From Tretioscincus oriximinensis (taxonomy: Eukaryota > Chordata > Lepidosauria > Squamata > Gymnophthalmidae), in NCBI GenBank assembly GCA_022410635.1, contig JAJVDF010000449.1, positions 199,451-263,450 on the forward strand: DNA of 64,000 nt, read 5' to 3'. The notes under the pieces were generated by a model. The model made no database searches and was not told the DNA's origin. It saw only the letters and a program-made list of their open reading frames with translations. Of the stretch, positions 44,438-54,919 are shown piece after piece; the stretch's first letter is position 1, and each line of letters starts with the position of its first letter. The position numbers and the translations under genes are program-made.

Positions 44438-44902
44438 AAGCACGGATAGCTCAGTCGCTTAGGCAATGGTCTCTCATCTGGGAGATGGGGTTTCGAAGCC
44501 TTGTGTGGGACGTGGGGAGGGGTGAGCACCTTCAACTAGCCTGTAGCTATAGCCAACCCAGCTATTTGAAAGCATGAATTGCACGAAATTGCAACTGACT
44601 GCAAGTAGATACATGGGAACCACCACAGGCTAGCGGGGAAGATAGAATGTAAGCCTTGTAAGCCACTTTGAGTCCCTTTGATAAGTGAGAAAAGCGGGAT
44701 ATATGAACCCAGTTCTTCTTCTTCTTCTTCTTCTTCTTCTTCTTCTTCTTCTTCTTCTTCTTCTTCTTCTTCTTCTTCTTCTTCTTCTTCTTCTTCTTCT
44801 TCTTCTTNTCTTCTTCTTCTTCTTCTTCTTCTTCTTCTTCTTCTTCTTCTTCTTCTTCTTCTTCTTCTTCTTCTTCTTCTTCTTCTTCTTCTTCTTCTTC
44901 TT
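44438..44902 (+). mobile_element. SINE-1 with hugely expanded TTC tail
   Basis: The head CACGGATAGCTCAGTCGCTT, B box GGTTTCGAAGCC and body end CTTTGAGTCCCTTTGATAAG and CGGGATATATGAACC are complete. The tail is (TTC)n from about 44,714 to 44,902, with one N at 44,808. Confidence 0.85.
44714..44902. repeat. (TTC)n microsatellite, about 63 units
   Basis: Perfect trinucleotide run with a single N in the middle. Poly-Ser, poly-Leu and poly-Phe frames here are artefacts of the repeat. Confidence 0.95.
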
Positions 44903-45607
44903 CACTTTGTGAAATTGGAAAATTTCATCAATTTGCCCTCAACAGATACATTACCAGCCAGATGTCCATCTACATTTGCATTTTCTGCTTCTGTCTACAT
45001 AGCCAGGCAATCAGGTGCAAAAGATGGAGACATGAAGCACCAGTCCATGTTACTGTCCTGGGAGTGCCAACACCGGCAGACATGTAAAGTCAGGTCTTCT
45101 GGTTCCCAGGAAGGAAAGAGGAACCATCCATGTCTGCAGAAGCAATCCATGGCCAAAACACTTTCATAAAATGTTTTAAAAGATCCACACCCTCATTACA
45201 ACCTGTACAAGGCTTCAACAAGGCTGTGGTTGTGTTAAAAACCTCAATGGGATTTGAGTTCCAAAACAACCCAATTATGAGTCCAAGCATACTTATCCGT
45301 ATCCTTTTGCAAACAAACCATTAGATAAGCTTTAAATCCATGAGGAACTGACAGGATAACTAAGCAGGAAGTAAATACTGATTCTCATTGTCTACACGAC
45401 TACAGAAAAAGGGTCTTTCCTCCACTATTTATCATACTCTCCTCGACTCTCTTCCTTCCCCCGCCAGCCATAAGATATTTTGGGAAATGGAATGTGGTCT
45501 CCCTATTGATGATACTGAATGGAATTGTATCCTCCCAAGCTATTTGATGCTCATATTTCTCAAGCCGACCGAGATGTTCGGATAATACTGATAATGTTGG
45601 GTTAGAT

Positions 45608-45795
45608 CAGACCTGGGCAAGGGGCGGCCCGAGGGCCACATGCGGCCCTCCTACTGTCTCTGACCAGCCCGCCCCTCTTAGCTCAGAGTTATATACAGTA
45701 TTGGGTAGAACTGAGTTAACTATATTAATCCGGCCCTCTAAAACCACCCCAGTTTCTCATGCGGCCCCTTGGGAAAAATTAATTGCCCACCCCTG
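45608..45795. mobile_element. hAT-type MITE family D copy D2 with 8-bp target duplication
   Basis: Starts CAGACCTGGGCAAGGGGCGG and ends TTAATTGCCCACCCCTG. GGTTAGAT is duplicated exactly (45,600-45,607 and 45,796-45,803). Opposite orientation to D1, 188 bp. Confidence 0.85.
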
Positions 45796-45934
45796 GGTTA
45801 GATCCATGAAAATAATCCCATCCGTGACAACTGTTCTTTCTGGTGTATTAATCTGTTTATATTGTTCATTAAAACAAAATAAAAGGAAAAAAATACTGAT
45901 TCTCATTGTCTTCATTCTCACGTTACCTTGGTAA

Positions 45935-46140
45935 TCCCGTTAAGGATCATACACACAAGGAAAGCCTCTCGCCTCGGTGGCTGCACGCAAGGCCATTTCG
46001 GAAAACATCAGCAAAGGCTTTTTCCCAGGTGCATTGCAAACACTTCTGAATTCTTTACGAAAACTCTGTTGGCACCTAGATGGAACAATCATGATGTTGC
46101 TAACATCCCGGTAGGAGAACCTCATGTGCCTGCAGCCCAA
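45935..46140 (-). repeat. ~205-bp repeat, copy 1 (copy 2 at 51,785-51,990)
   Basis: On minus: CAGGCACATGAGGTTCTCCT, GTTTGCAATGCACCTGGGAA, GCGTGCAGCCACCGAGGCGA, ending GTGTATGATCCTTAACGGGA. The plus strand at 51.8-52.0 kb reads the same order with changes. A 66-codon open frame here is broken in copy 2, so coding is doubtful. Confidence 0.6.
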
Positions 46141-46340
46141 TGTATACTATCTCTATAATGTTTGTCTGAGTGATCAACCCATCCAGTGATGGTCATAAAA
46201 GGAAACTGATTTTGTCTGGGGTGCCACTGTAGATGGAAGGAAGTGCATTTTAGTCCTGCTAATCCCTGTCCCTCCATAACTCCCCTAGCTCCCATGACGC
46301 CCCTCTGACCTTCCATGCTCTGCTGCCCTAGACCCAGAAG

Positions 46341-46462
46341 CATCTGAAGAAGTAGACCTGTCTACGAAAGCTTATGCCAACCACTTTTCTCAAGTTAGTC
46401 TCAAAGTGCTGCTAGCTCCTTTGCTGGACTTTCTGCTAGACTCACACGGCTATTTCTCTGAA
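46341..46462 (+). mobile_element. Penelope-like element 3' end fragment
   Basis: CATCTGAAGAAGTAGACCTG, TCTACGAAAGCTTATGCCAA, GCTAGCTCCTTTGCTGGACT and CGGCTATTTCTCTGAAC: the complete 3' end, about 120 bp. Confidence 0.7.
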
Positions 46463-46479
46463 CTAGACCCAGAAGTTAG

Positions 46480-47530
46480 TTATTTCAGTCCATGGGAATG
46501 CTGGCACATACAGAAACACATTACCCTCACAGCTGTGTTCTATGCTGGATCAAATGGCATTTGTATTTTGCCCTGATGACCCTGGCAGTGAAGGGTCATG
46601 TGGGTGAAGCCTTGGTTTCTTATCATAATGTTAGTCCTATTGCCCCCAATCCCTGCATTTTCCTCCTTTGTGGTTTTTATAGGCAGTTATATTATATACC
46701 ATATATGTGATGATAATTTGGTGTAGTAACCAAAATACTGAGCTGTGTCTCCTCTTATTGGTCAGCAGCAGAAACCTCATAGCCGTTGTGCCATGTATAA
46801 GATTGCACCAACAGAGACTGCATTCTGTATGAGCCAGCTAAATATGAAATAATAATTTCAGGGTGCTTGTTTCAAACAATGAATTGTAGGTGGCCGTGTG
46901 ATAAGCCACTGCTGTGCTTAAATTTATGTGATGCCAAATGCTAAGCCAGTCCTTGAGACAAGTAAAATAACCAGAAAGACCTAAGAGACTCGTTAATTCC
47001 TTTTGATTTGTGTGAACCTGATTACAAGCGGTGCTTTGTGTAAAATGACACATAGGAGGATGTTTTAGAAGCTGTAATAGAGAACTATAGTAGTTAAAAC
47101 ACAATATATTTAACACTGCAGTACAGATGGAATTTTTATATAAAGTATAATGTATTTTCATAAGGGAAGGCTTATCCGATATGCCAGGATATTTCATATT
47201 TGGCAAGAAAAGATTTTGGATCTTGTAAACCATCTTTGGTAGCTAGATCCAATTCATATAAACTTTATTTGAGCATGCAGTAAAGTAAGACAATACATTT
47301 TGCATGCACTTCGAAGCAATCTCTTTAAAACACAGGATTTTTCTTTGATATTAGGATTGCATTGTTAGCATATTGTTGGCATAACAAACCAAATTTTCCA
47401 AGGATGAAGGAGGTTTGAAACTGCATTTTATGTACAGAATGACATGCTGCTACCGGTGCTTCTGTCATTTTGGCTGCATCTGCATGAGCTGCTCTCCCCC
47501 ACCCTTTCCATTTTAATATTATTCCAAAGC
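46480..47530. other. no feature recognised
   Basis: About 1 kb of ordinary AT-rich sequence. A 131-codon minus-strand open frame (46,838-47,233) is noted but not supported as a gene. Confidence 0.5.
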
Positions 47531-47534
47531 AAAG

Positions 47535-47605
47535 AAATTTGAAAGTAGATAAATGGGTATGGGTGAGCCGCTCTGAGTCCCTTTACGTCAGTAGAAGATT
47601 CTTCT
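47535..47605 (+). mobile_element. SINE-1 3' end fragment
   Basis: TGAGCCGCTCTGAGTCCCTT and a short TTCTTCTTATTC tail match the end of SINE-1. Confidence 0.5.
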
Positions 47606-47661
47606 TATTCAAAGTTTTGATTGAAGCTTTTGGATGAACTGTTAATACAAACACCCTTCAT

Positions 47662-48567
47662 AGAATCATAGAATCATAGAGTTGGAAGGGACCTCCAGGG
47701 CCATCGGGTCCAACCCCCTGCTCAATGCAAGATTCATTAAACCATCCCAGACAGATGACTGTCCAACCTCCATTTGAAGACTTCCAGAGAAGGCGAACTC
47801 ACCACCTGCTCTGGTAAACTGTTCCACTGGTTTATCACCCTTACTGTTAGAAAGTTTTTTTCTGATATCTAATCTAAATCTACTCCCTTGTAGTTTCATT
47901 CCATTGTTTCTAGTCCTTCCATGTGCCAACGAGAACAGTGCTGATCCCTCTGCTCTGTGACAGCCCTTCAGATATTTGTAGACAGCTATCAAGTCTCCTC
48001 TCAGTCTTCTCTTTTGCAAACTAAACATCCCCAGATCCTTTAACCGTTCCTCATAGGACATGGTTTCCAGACCACACACCATCCTTGTAACACTCTTTTG
48101 AACTTGCTCTAGTTTAGCAATGTCCTTTTTAATTGCCCCCCCAGAACTGAACACAGTATTCTAAACGTGCTCTTATCAAAGTACTGTAAAGAGGATTAAT
48201 TACTTCACGTGACTGAGATTATCTGCTCTTCTTAATACTCCCCAGGATTGTGTTTGCCCTTTTTGCAGCTGCTTCACACTGTTGACTCATGTTAGTCTGT
48301 GATTTACCAATACATCTAGGTCCTTTTCATCTGTGCTGCTGCTCAGACATATTCCTTCCATTCTATATGAACAGTTTTCTTTTCTTTTCTTTTGCTCAGA
48401 TGTAGGGTCTTGCATTTCTCTCTGTTAAATACCATTCTGTTATCAGCTGCAGAAGATAAACATTTATTAGAACTGTGACTTTTGCTTGAGAGAGATTCCC
48501 AACAAATGTCTGGATAATTAAAATCTCTCATAATCATTATGTCATGTATATTTGAGAGCATAGTCAT
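47662..48567 (-). pseudogene. CR1 LINE with internal deletion (endonuclease joined to RT end)
   Basis: The minus strand from 48,567 reads MLSNIHDIMIMRDFNYPDIC, an apurinic endonuclease motif (normally GDFNYPDI). After a short gap it continues as NRMVFNREKCKTLHLSKR, which belongs near the RT C-terminus. A 162-codon frame (47,666-48,154) then gives SYEERLKDLGMFSLQKRRLR and GDLIAVYKYLKGC, the conserved CR1 tail, and the 3' end has ATAGAATCATAGAATCATAG. Most of the RT core is absent. Confidence 0.8.
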
Positions 48568-48569
48568 CT

Positions 48570-49768
48570 GTTGCAGGCCCTAGGAGGGGGAGAACAGGCT
48601 CAGGGGATTGCCATCACTGTGGTGATAGGCAGGGGGAGATATGGCATTGGGAGCCAGAAGAGACAAATCAAGAGAAGGGGTGATAGATGCATTAAAGCTA
48701 TCACTCCTTCTGTTCTGCCCCTCAACCAGCAGAATTTGGGGATGCCTGTCAACCAGCCCACTGCTCATCTGCATTCATTAGCTGTACATGTTTGCCTTTT
48801 TACTTTCCTACTTCTTTTGGTTTAGTTTATAGCTCTCCTGATGAGTGATGCCAGACGCTTTCCAAAAATATTCTCTCCCATTCTTGTAAGGTGCAGCCCA
48901 CCCCTTGCCAGGAGTCCATCATATAGGTAGCTCACTCACTTCATGGTCTAGAAATCCAAATCCCTGTTAATAGCACCACTGATGTAGCCAGTTCAAAATC
49001 TTGTTCCATCTTCTTCTTCCATGACCATCCACTGGGAGGATAGGTGAGAAGCCTACCTGTGCTCCCAGTTTCTTCACTTTCCTGCTTAGTTCCTTGAAAC
49101 CTCTTAAAACGGAGCTAAATATTCAGGTGGTCACTATGTAGATCTGAGTAAGTGTATTCTGGCAACTGTCACTCTCTGAAAGCTTTTGAATATCTGGTAT
49201 CTTTTGGCAGTGAGAGTAGGTGATTGCTAACATTTCCATGAAGAGAGATGACTAGCTTTCTGCCATATTAAACAAACAACATTGATATTACTTCACAGGC
49301 AGACTGATACAGTGACAGCACAAAGTGCTTTATATGTCATATATATAGACGAAGACATCCTTTTTGGCATAGTTATCATCATGCATTTGCTTTTAATGGC
49401 CTCTGTTTCCAGTCACAGAAATTGAAGGTGACCTTGGGCACCACATGGTTTTGTGCGGCTTAATTTCTCTCCAGAAATTGCACATCCTTTTCTCTCCTTC
49501 TATGACCAGCTATCTTACCCATCCATCACCCTGTAATTTGAAGCCTTGTTTATCTACTAAGCAGCCAGCGATAAAATCTGTAAAAGGTGCACACTTTTGG
49601 GTGTACGTGTTAACGCCAGTTTCCTAAATGAGTTAGCTGTGCTTAGCTAGTAGAGAGATTTTTTTATTTGCTTTAATGTGAATCAGCCCTACTTACTACT
49701 TTACTGGGCAGAAGGGAAGCTTATAAATCAATAGAGTTAAGATACAATGACTGCGGTGGAATTTTGGA
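48570..49768. other. no feature recognised
   Basis: About 1.2 kb with no repeat I can name and no supported ORF. Confidence 0.45.
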
Positions 49769-50110
49769 TGTTAACGGGGGTTCGCTTACCACGTTATTCG
49801 GCTCCTTAGCTTGCCTAAGGTAGCTGGATCCACAGTGTACAGACACGTGTAAAGTATTCACACGGAGGCCATAAATTTAGGTTCAGAGGCGATCCAGGAG
49901 GCTCATGGGTCATGAGACACTCCAGAACACAACTGTGNAGAAGCTTTCATGGACGCCAATAACAGAAGGCGTAGATCAATATCGTGATGTCAGAAGGGGT
50001 GGTACAGAACACGTGGGTTAGGATGGACCGGAGGTGTGCCCAGGTGGTGACACCTGTGTGATGCGTTTCTCTCCTCCCAAAGGAGGTGCAGCCTGTGTCA
50101 GGAAATGCCA
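49769..50110 (-). mobile_element. LTR-like segment 2 (solo LTR candidate)
   Basis: On plus it starts TGTTAACGGGGGTTCGCTTA, then GACACGTGTAAAGTATTCAC, CGATCCAGGAGGCTCATGGG and CTCCTCCCAAAGGAGGTGCA. The order matches segment 1 (39,377 onward). On minus this would be the 3' end of an LTR closing GTTAACA. No internal coding nearby. Confidence 0.45.
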
Positions 50111-50394
50111 AATATGGTATGGTGGGAAGATACAAGATTGACCCTTTTAGCTTTCGTTTATCCTGGTTTATCCCTCTAGGTCCAGAAATACTGTGACTCA
50201 CCTAAGGCAATTGAGCTTAATGGGGCTTCCTCTTTCTGTCACTATCAAGCTAATGGTTTTAGCCCAGGTGCATGGCTAGTAAACAATGTATGCCCTCTTA
50301 TGTCTTTTGGGCTTCTAGTTGGCACGCAGATGCACACAAATGCTGGATGACGTACTTCTCTCATTGTATGGCTAGTCACAGTTCTTCAGAGCTC

Positions 50395-50440
50395 TCACAG
50401 CCCCACCTACTTCACAAGGTGTCTGCTGTGAAGAGAAGGA
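50395..50440 (+). mobile_element. SINE-2 body fragment
   Basis: CTCACAGCCCCACCTACTTC and AAGGTGTCTGCTGTG match the body of SINE-2. It lies 35 bp ahead of a (TTC)n array. Confidence 0.5.
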
Positions 50441-50474
50441 CAGGTTACGTAAGATGCTTCGATTTCATTCAGGT

Positions 50475-50682
50475 TCTTCTTTCTTCTTCTTCTTCTTCTT
50501 CTTCTTCTTCTTCTTCTTCTTCTTCTTCTTCTTCTTCTTCTTCTTCTTCTTCTTCTTCTTCTTCTTCTTCTTCTTNTTCTTCTTCTTCTTCTTCTTCTTC
50601 TTCTTCTTCTTCTTCTTCTTCTTCTTCTTCTTCTTCTTCTTCTTCTTCTTCTTCTTCTTCCTCTTCCTCTTCCTCTTCCTCT
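50475..50682. repeat. (TTC)n microsatellite with TTCCTC end
   Basis: About 60 TTC units with one N at 50,576, followed by a few TTCCTC units. The source SINE is not clear. Confidence 0.95.
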
Positions 50683-50854
50683 TTTTTGCCTGGCATTTTC
50701 AGTGCCAAAATTAGGGCTTTAGCATCGTGCCAGATGGGGGCAAGGGTGGACTAGGTAATGGTGCCTTAAAAGGAAGGGCTGATGGATATTTGTGTGTATC
50801 ACATGAGCCTAGAGGATGGGACTTGGAAAGTCATTCAAAGAGCAGTTAATCCTC

Positions 50855-50990
50855 ACTGAATGGAATGGAGAGTCACACTTCTGGGGTGGCATTTCCTCTT
50901 TAAAGTGTGATTGCAACCTTGGGGTAGGAGATGAGATGGGTGAGGAGAGAAGCTTGGAGAGGAGGAAGGAGTCAGTGAGAGATTTTTACT
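50855..50990 (+). repeat. short interspersed repeat (shared with 37.5 and 59.7 kb)
   Basis: TGGAATGGAGAGTCACACTT, TAAAGTGTGATTGCAACCTT and GGAGATGAGATGGGTGAG match 59,725-59,825 in order, with changes. Confidence 0.45.
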
Positions 50991-51784
50991 GTTTACAGTA
51001 TAAATGTAGCAACTTTTTGCTGCAGAGGCTTCTATTTTCCCTCTGGCAAAGTTGGTTCCAAAGTAGTATGCTGAACCTCCAGCAGGTGAAAAGTCAAAGA
51101 GGAGTCTGTCCCTTGAGGACAACCTCAGAGTGTTGAAATAGCTAAAAAAAGGCAAGAGATTCTCTTTTGTCAGCAGAGCCTTTGATGTGTGAGAGTTCAC
51201 CATCAGAATAAAATAATTAAAATGTAAAATTGAAGGTGCCATTCATATCAGTGTGACCACTGATGTTGCAATATCTAAAGGAAGATTTCAGGTTTCAGAA
51301 GATTTTCCGAGGCAGGGGTTTGGTGGGTTCCCCTTCCTGTTTGTTATCTTCTTTTTAAAAGCTGCAGCAGGGACACCTGGGTCTCTGACGCTCCTTGTTG
51401 CTTTATGTGCACATAGTGCAACACATCAGAACTGCTTATGCAAAATTGCGTATGTGCTTGGTAGCAAAGTTGGCGCGTGCAAAGCAGCCATGCCTTCTGC
51501 AGCTATGAAAAAGGAAGTAACAAACAGGATGAAGGGACAGCACCCTTTGCTTCCCAGTCTACTACTAGCCAAAGATCCAGAAATTTCAGAGATCCCAGAA
51601 GCCCAGGAGTACCAGAAGAAAAAAAACCTTTCCTTTATGATACTTAAAGATTGTGAATAATTTTAAAATAACAATAGACTGATGCCTAGTTAAGCTGTGA
51701 CTTCAGCCAAGGTACATAGTATTCTTCAGGATGGAAGGATTAATCAAAATAGCAGTAGCCCATTTGAAGAGATAATGGAAAGTA

Positions 51785-51990
51785 GTCTGAGGCCGCAGGT
51801 TTTCTTACCAGGATGTTGGCAAGATCGTGACTGCTCTGCCCCATGTACAAAGTATCTGCAGGTGTTCACAATGCACCCAGAAACCAACCTTGGCTGATCT
51901 TGTTTCCGAAACGACCATGCCCACAGCCGTAGAGGCAAGAAGCCTTCCTTTTGTGTACGATCCCAAATGGGATTACCAGGATACCGCGAG
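51785..51990 (+). repeat. ~205-bp repeat, copy 2
   Basis: GGCCGCAGGTTTTCTTACCA, CACAATGCACCCAGAAACCA, GCCGTAGAGGCAAGAAGCCT and GTGTACGATCCCAAATGGGA follow the order of copy 1 at 45,935-46,140. Confidence 0.6.
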
Positions 51991-52037
51991 AAGACGCCGG
52001 CACACGACAATCAGAATCACATGCACTGAGCAGCTCA

Positions 52038-52448
52038 GGCTGTGTGCACACGATGACCTAAAAACCACTATAAAGCTATATTCTGGAATATAGCAATCGC
52101 ATGTCCGTGCACACCAAACCTGTATATTCTATGATCAACGCCACAGTTCCTTAATATTGCTCATTGATCTTGTGGCAGTGCAGTCCGAGAATTTTTTTTA
52201 AAATTCGCAACAGCCAATAGAAACAACTGCTATGTTCTCGCTTGTTTTAACATCTGATTTGTGCATATGAATAGACATGTGAGAGTGTGGGGGTCCTCTG
52301 GAACGATGTCTGAATATCCCAGCAATAGTTTATTCCTGGAAAAATGGCGTTTATTGTGGGTCGACGGCTGAAAAACGCTTAGCACGTGTGCCTAACACTT
52401 CCTCATAGCGCTCCGAACGAGGCAGAAAATAGCTGTGTGCACGCAGGC
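52038..52448 (+). mobile_element. MITE family B copy B4
   Basis: GGCTGTGTGCACACGATGAC at the left and AGCTGTGTGCACGCAGGCTC at the right are inverted repeats of about 17 bp. 411 bp, best preserved copy with B6. No ORF. Confidence 0.8.
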
Positions 52449-52924
52449 TCAGTATTTACTTCCTGGTTAGTCGTCCAGACTGTCCAACATGGATTTAAAG
52501 GTTTTCTAATTATTTGTTTGCGAAAGGATGACACTACATTTGCCTGTATTTGCAGTTGTTTTATTGTGGAACTTAATGCCCTTACAGTTTTTAACATGTC
52601 ATGTCGAGGGGGCTTCAAAAAGAAAAAAATACCTGGTGAGATCCAGAGTCCTGAAAATCTAGCAAGAGTTTTTTATAGCACATTGGAGACTAGCCAAAAA
52701 AAAAAAAGGTAAGTGGCATAAGCTTTCATAAACAATAGATACATCTATGAATATTGATCCCTTCCGTTACTCTCTGATGCCTACGTACTTTCCTTTCTTT
52801 TTCTCCCACAGCAGAATTCTCCCTTCTTTCTGCTGTTGTCTAATCAATGTCTTATAGAATACTGCCCGAATCATTAGGATGAATCATTATTTATTCACAC
52901 CATGCATACAGACATGCATGAAAT

Positions 52925-53216
52925 GAAGAGAAGAGAAGGGGAGAGGGGAAGAATCTGGTTTTTATAGCCTGCCCTTTGGGATCACGGTGGCTTACAAGGT
53001 TAATTTTCGCCTGATGGCTTACGTCAGATTAATGGTGGTACTCATTTATCTAATTGAAATGTAGATTGAAAATCTACTTTCTTTTGAATAGCTGAATTGG
53101 CTGGAGCTGAAGGCTAATAGAGGGCGCTCATCTCTCCCCATGTCTGACACAAGGCCTTGAAACTGGATCTCTTAGTTGAAAGACCGGCTCTTAGCAGCTG
53201 TGCAATTTGTGCCTTC
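52925..53216 (-). mobile_element. SINE-1 copy, old
   Basis: GA-rich tail, then GCCCTTTGGGATCACGGTGG, GAATAGCTGAATTGGCTGGA and a worn tRNA-like head near 53,180-53,216. More diverged than the other copies. Confidence 0.6.
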
Positions 53217-53219
53217 ATG

Positions 53220-53930
53220 AATGGGTTCTGGAACAACGGGGAAGCACATCTTTTGGGATCTAGCTTGAATGCAGACATCACCTTTGCAGAGTATATACGA
53301 AGGAACTCATTTCAATCATCCTTCTTAGAGCAATTAAGAGGTGCTTAATTTTAATACAAGGCAGGATAAGCACTGCTGAGACAACAGATTGAGCATCCTT
53401 GGAATTCAAAGAATTACAATACAATACAATGCCAGCTCATTCCAGAGTCATTCCAGGATGTATGACTGTCCTTTATCTTCTTATATCCTTTATGTAGGAT
53501 TGTCCTTTATCTCTTACCAAATTTCCTGGATTGGCTCCAGAGATACTGCATTATGTCCAGAACTGCACGCTATACTTGCCGCAATCTCTTTTATTAAAGA
53601 TATAGGAATCCTGACCTGGATTCTACGGGGCAATCATAATTGTATTCTGTGATGCTTAGGTAGACACTTTGGGATTGGAAAAAGACTGACTTTATGTGTT
53701 GCTGACTATTTTTNAAAAAAATGAAAATAGATGGAACAAAAGATGGTGTGGAATGAGGCACAAAAATTAAAGCTTTTAATTAGCCGTATATCAAAGATGC
53801 ATTCCAATGGTAAATCATTCTTTAAATTTACTCTTAAATGCTGCTGCAGCAGTAAGTTAGGAGGTATAGGTGGAATACATGAAATGCAGATGATTAACAC
53901 ATGTAGAACAAGTTTCAAAGCAAGCAAGTC
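53220..53930. other. no feature recognised
   Basis: About 700 bp. Short near-repeats of TGTCCTTTATCTTCTTATAT and TGTCCTTTATCTCTTACC occur near 53,467 and 53,502, otherwise unremarkable. Confidence 0.4.
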
Positions 53931-54339
53931 TCTCTTTCCAAAGAGCAGTTGTGTTGAAATTTATATCCTGCCCTTCACTGTAGGACCTAGGATGAGTAAC
54001 AACAGAGGGAAGATTAAAAGCATAAATTATTAAAATATATCCTCCCTTTAACCAATTTGCATCCCTGTTCTATGGGATGCCAATGGACACAATTAGTGCC
54101 CATTAACTGGAAGACTCACTGTTGCACAAGATGTGCCCCCCCCCTTGCTGACCGTGCCAGCCCTGACAGACAGCATCTAGAGACTAGAGTCCTGGGTTAG
54201 AAACTGGTTAAAATATAAACGGACAGTTCTCTGGGTGGAAGGATGTGAGGAGTGGAATGCCGCAGGTTAAGTATTGAGACTAGTACTGGGAATAAAAGGA
54301 AGGAAATAAAAAAACTGAAAGAAAGAAGAAACAAGACAA

Positions 54340-54420
54340 AGAAGGAACAAGTGAAAAGTGGGGGGGAGGAGGGGGCAAGGGAGGGGGAGGGGGCAAGAGA
54401 GGGAGGGAGGTTTGGATAGG
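54340..54420. repeat. G-rich purine tract
   Basis: GGGGGGGAGGAGGGGGCAAG and GGAGGGGGAGGGGGCAAG contain many G runs of three or more on plus, so a G-quadruplex is possible. Confidence 0.6.
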
Positions 54421-54544
54421 AATATGGGGGAGAAGGGGCAAGAACCCATTGCATTACTGCAGTGCACTGGGCTAATTCCACTACCAAAAAAGAAAGCCCT
54501 TCCCCTTTCCTTTTACTGTTTGCTAAAAGTTGTCTTGCCTTCGA

Positions 54545-54916
54545 GGAAAGCAAAAAGGAAAGAAAGGAAAGAAAGAAAAGAAAAGAAAGAAAGAAAGAAG
54601 AAAGAAGAAAGAAGAAGAAGAAGAACTTGGTTCTTATACACCGCTTTTCTCACCTTTCAAAGGGACTCAAAGCAGCTTACAAGGGTATTTTGCCCGAAGG
54701 CTCACATTCTATCTTCCCCACCAGGCTCTGGTGGTTCCCATGCATCTACTTGCAGTCAGTTGCAATTTCTTGCAATTCATGCTTTCAAATAGCTGGGTTG
54801 GCTAGAGCTACAGGCTAGTGGAAGGTGCTCACCCCTCCCCACATCCCACACAGGACTTCGAAACCCCATCTCCCAGTTGAGAGACGATTCCTAAGCAACT
54901 GAGCTATCCATGCCTG
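54545..54916 (-). mobile_element. SINE-1 copy with GAAA/GAA tail
   Basis: On minus: AGGCATGGATAGCTCAGTTG, GGGGTTTCGAAGTCC, then the body to AAAGGTGAGAAAAGCGGTGT and a polypyrimidine tail (plus: AAAGAAAGAAGAAGAAG, 54,545-54,626). Full length. Confidence 0.8.
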
Positions 54917-54919
54917 AAA

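Noticed and set aside
44438..44515. Possible tRNA gene
   Set aside because: It has A- and B-box-like motifs but continues into a SINE body and tail; the same head recurs in other SINE-1 copies.
44630..45169. Poly-Ser, poly-Leu and poly-Lys/Arg ORFs
   Set aside because: They are translations of the (TTC)n array and the SINE body on both strands.
46838..47233. 131-codon minus-strand ORF
   Set aside because: AT-rich, no motif, no splice context, no repeat match. Length is possible by chance in 64 kb. Kept only as a note.
50272..50754. 160-codon ORF with a long Ser run
   Set aside because: Simple translation of the second (TTC)n array.
51253..51660. 135-codon plus-strand ORF
   Set aside because: No recognisable domain, no promoter or splice support. 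Neighbouring repeats suggest non-coding sequence.
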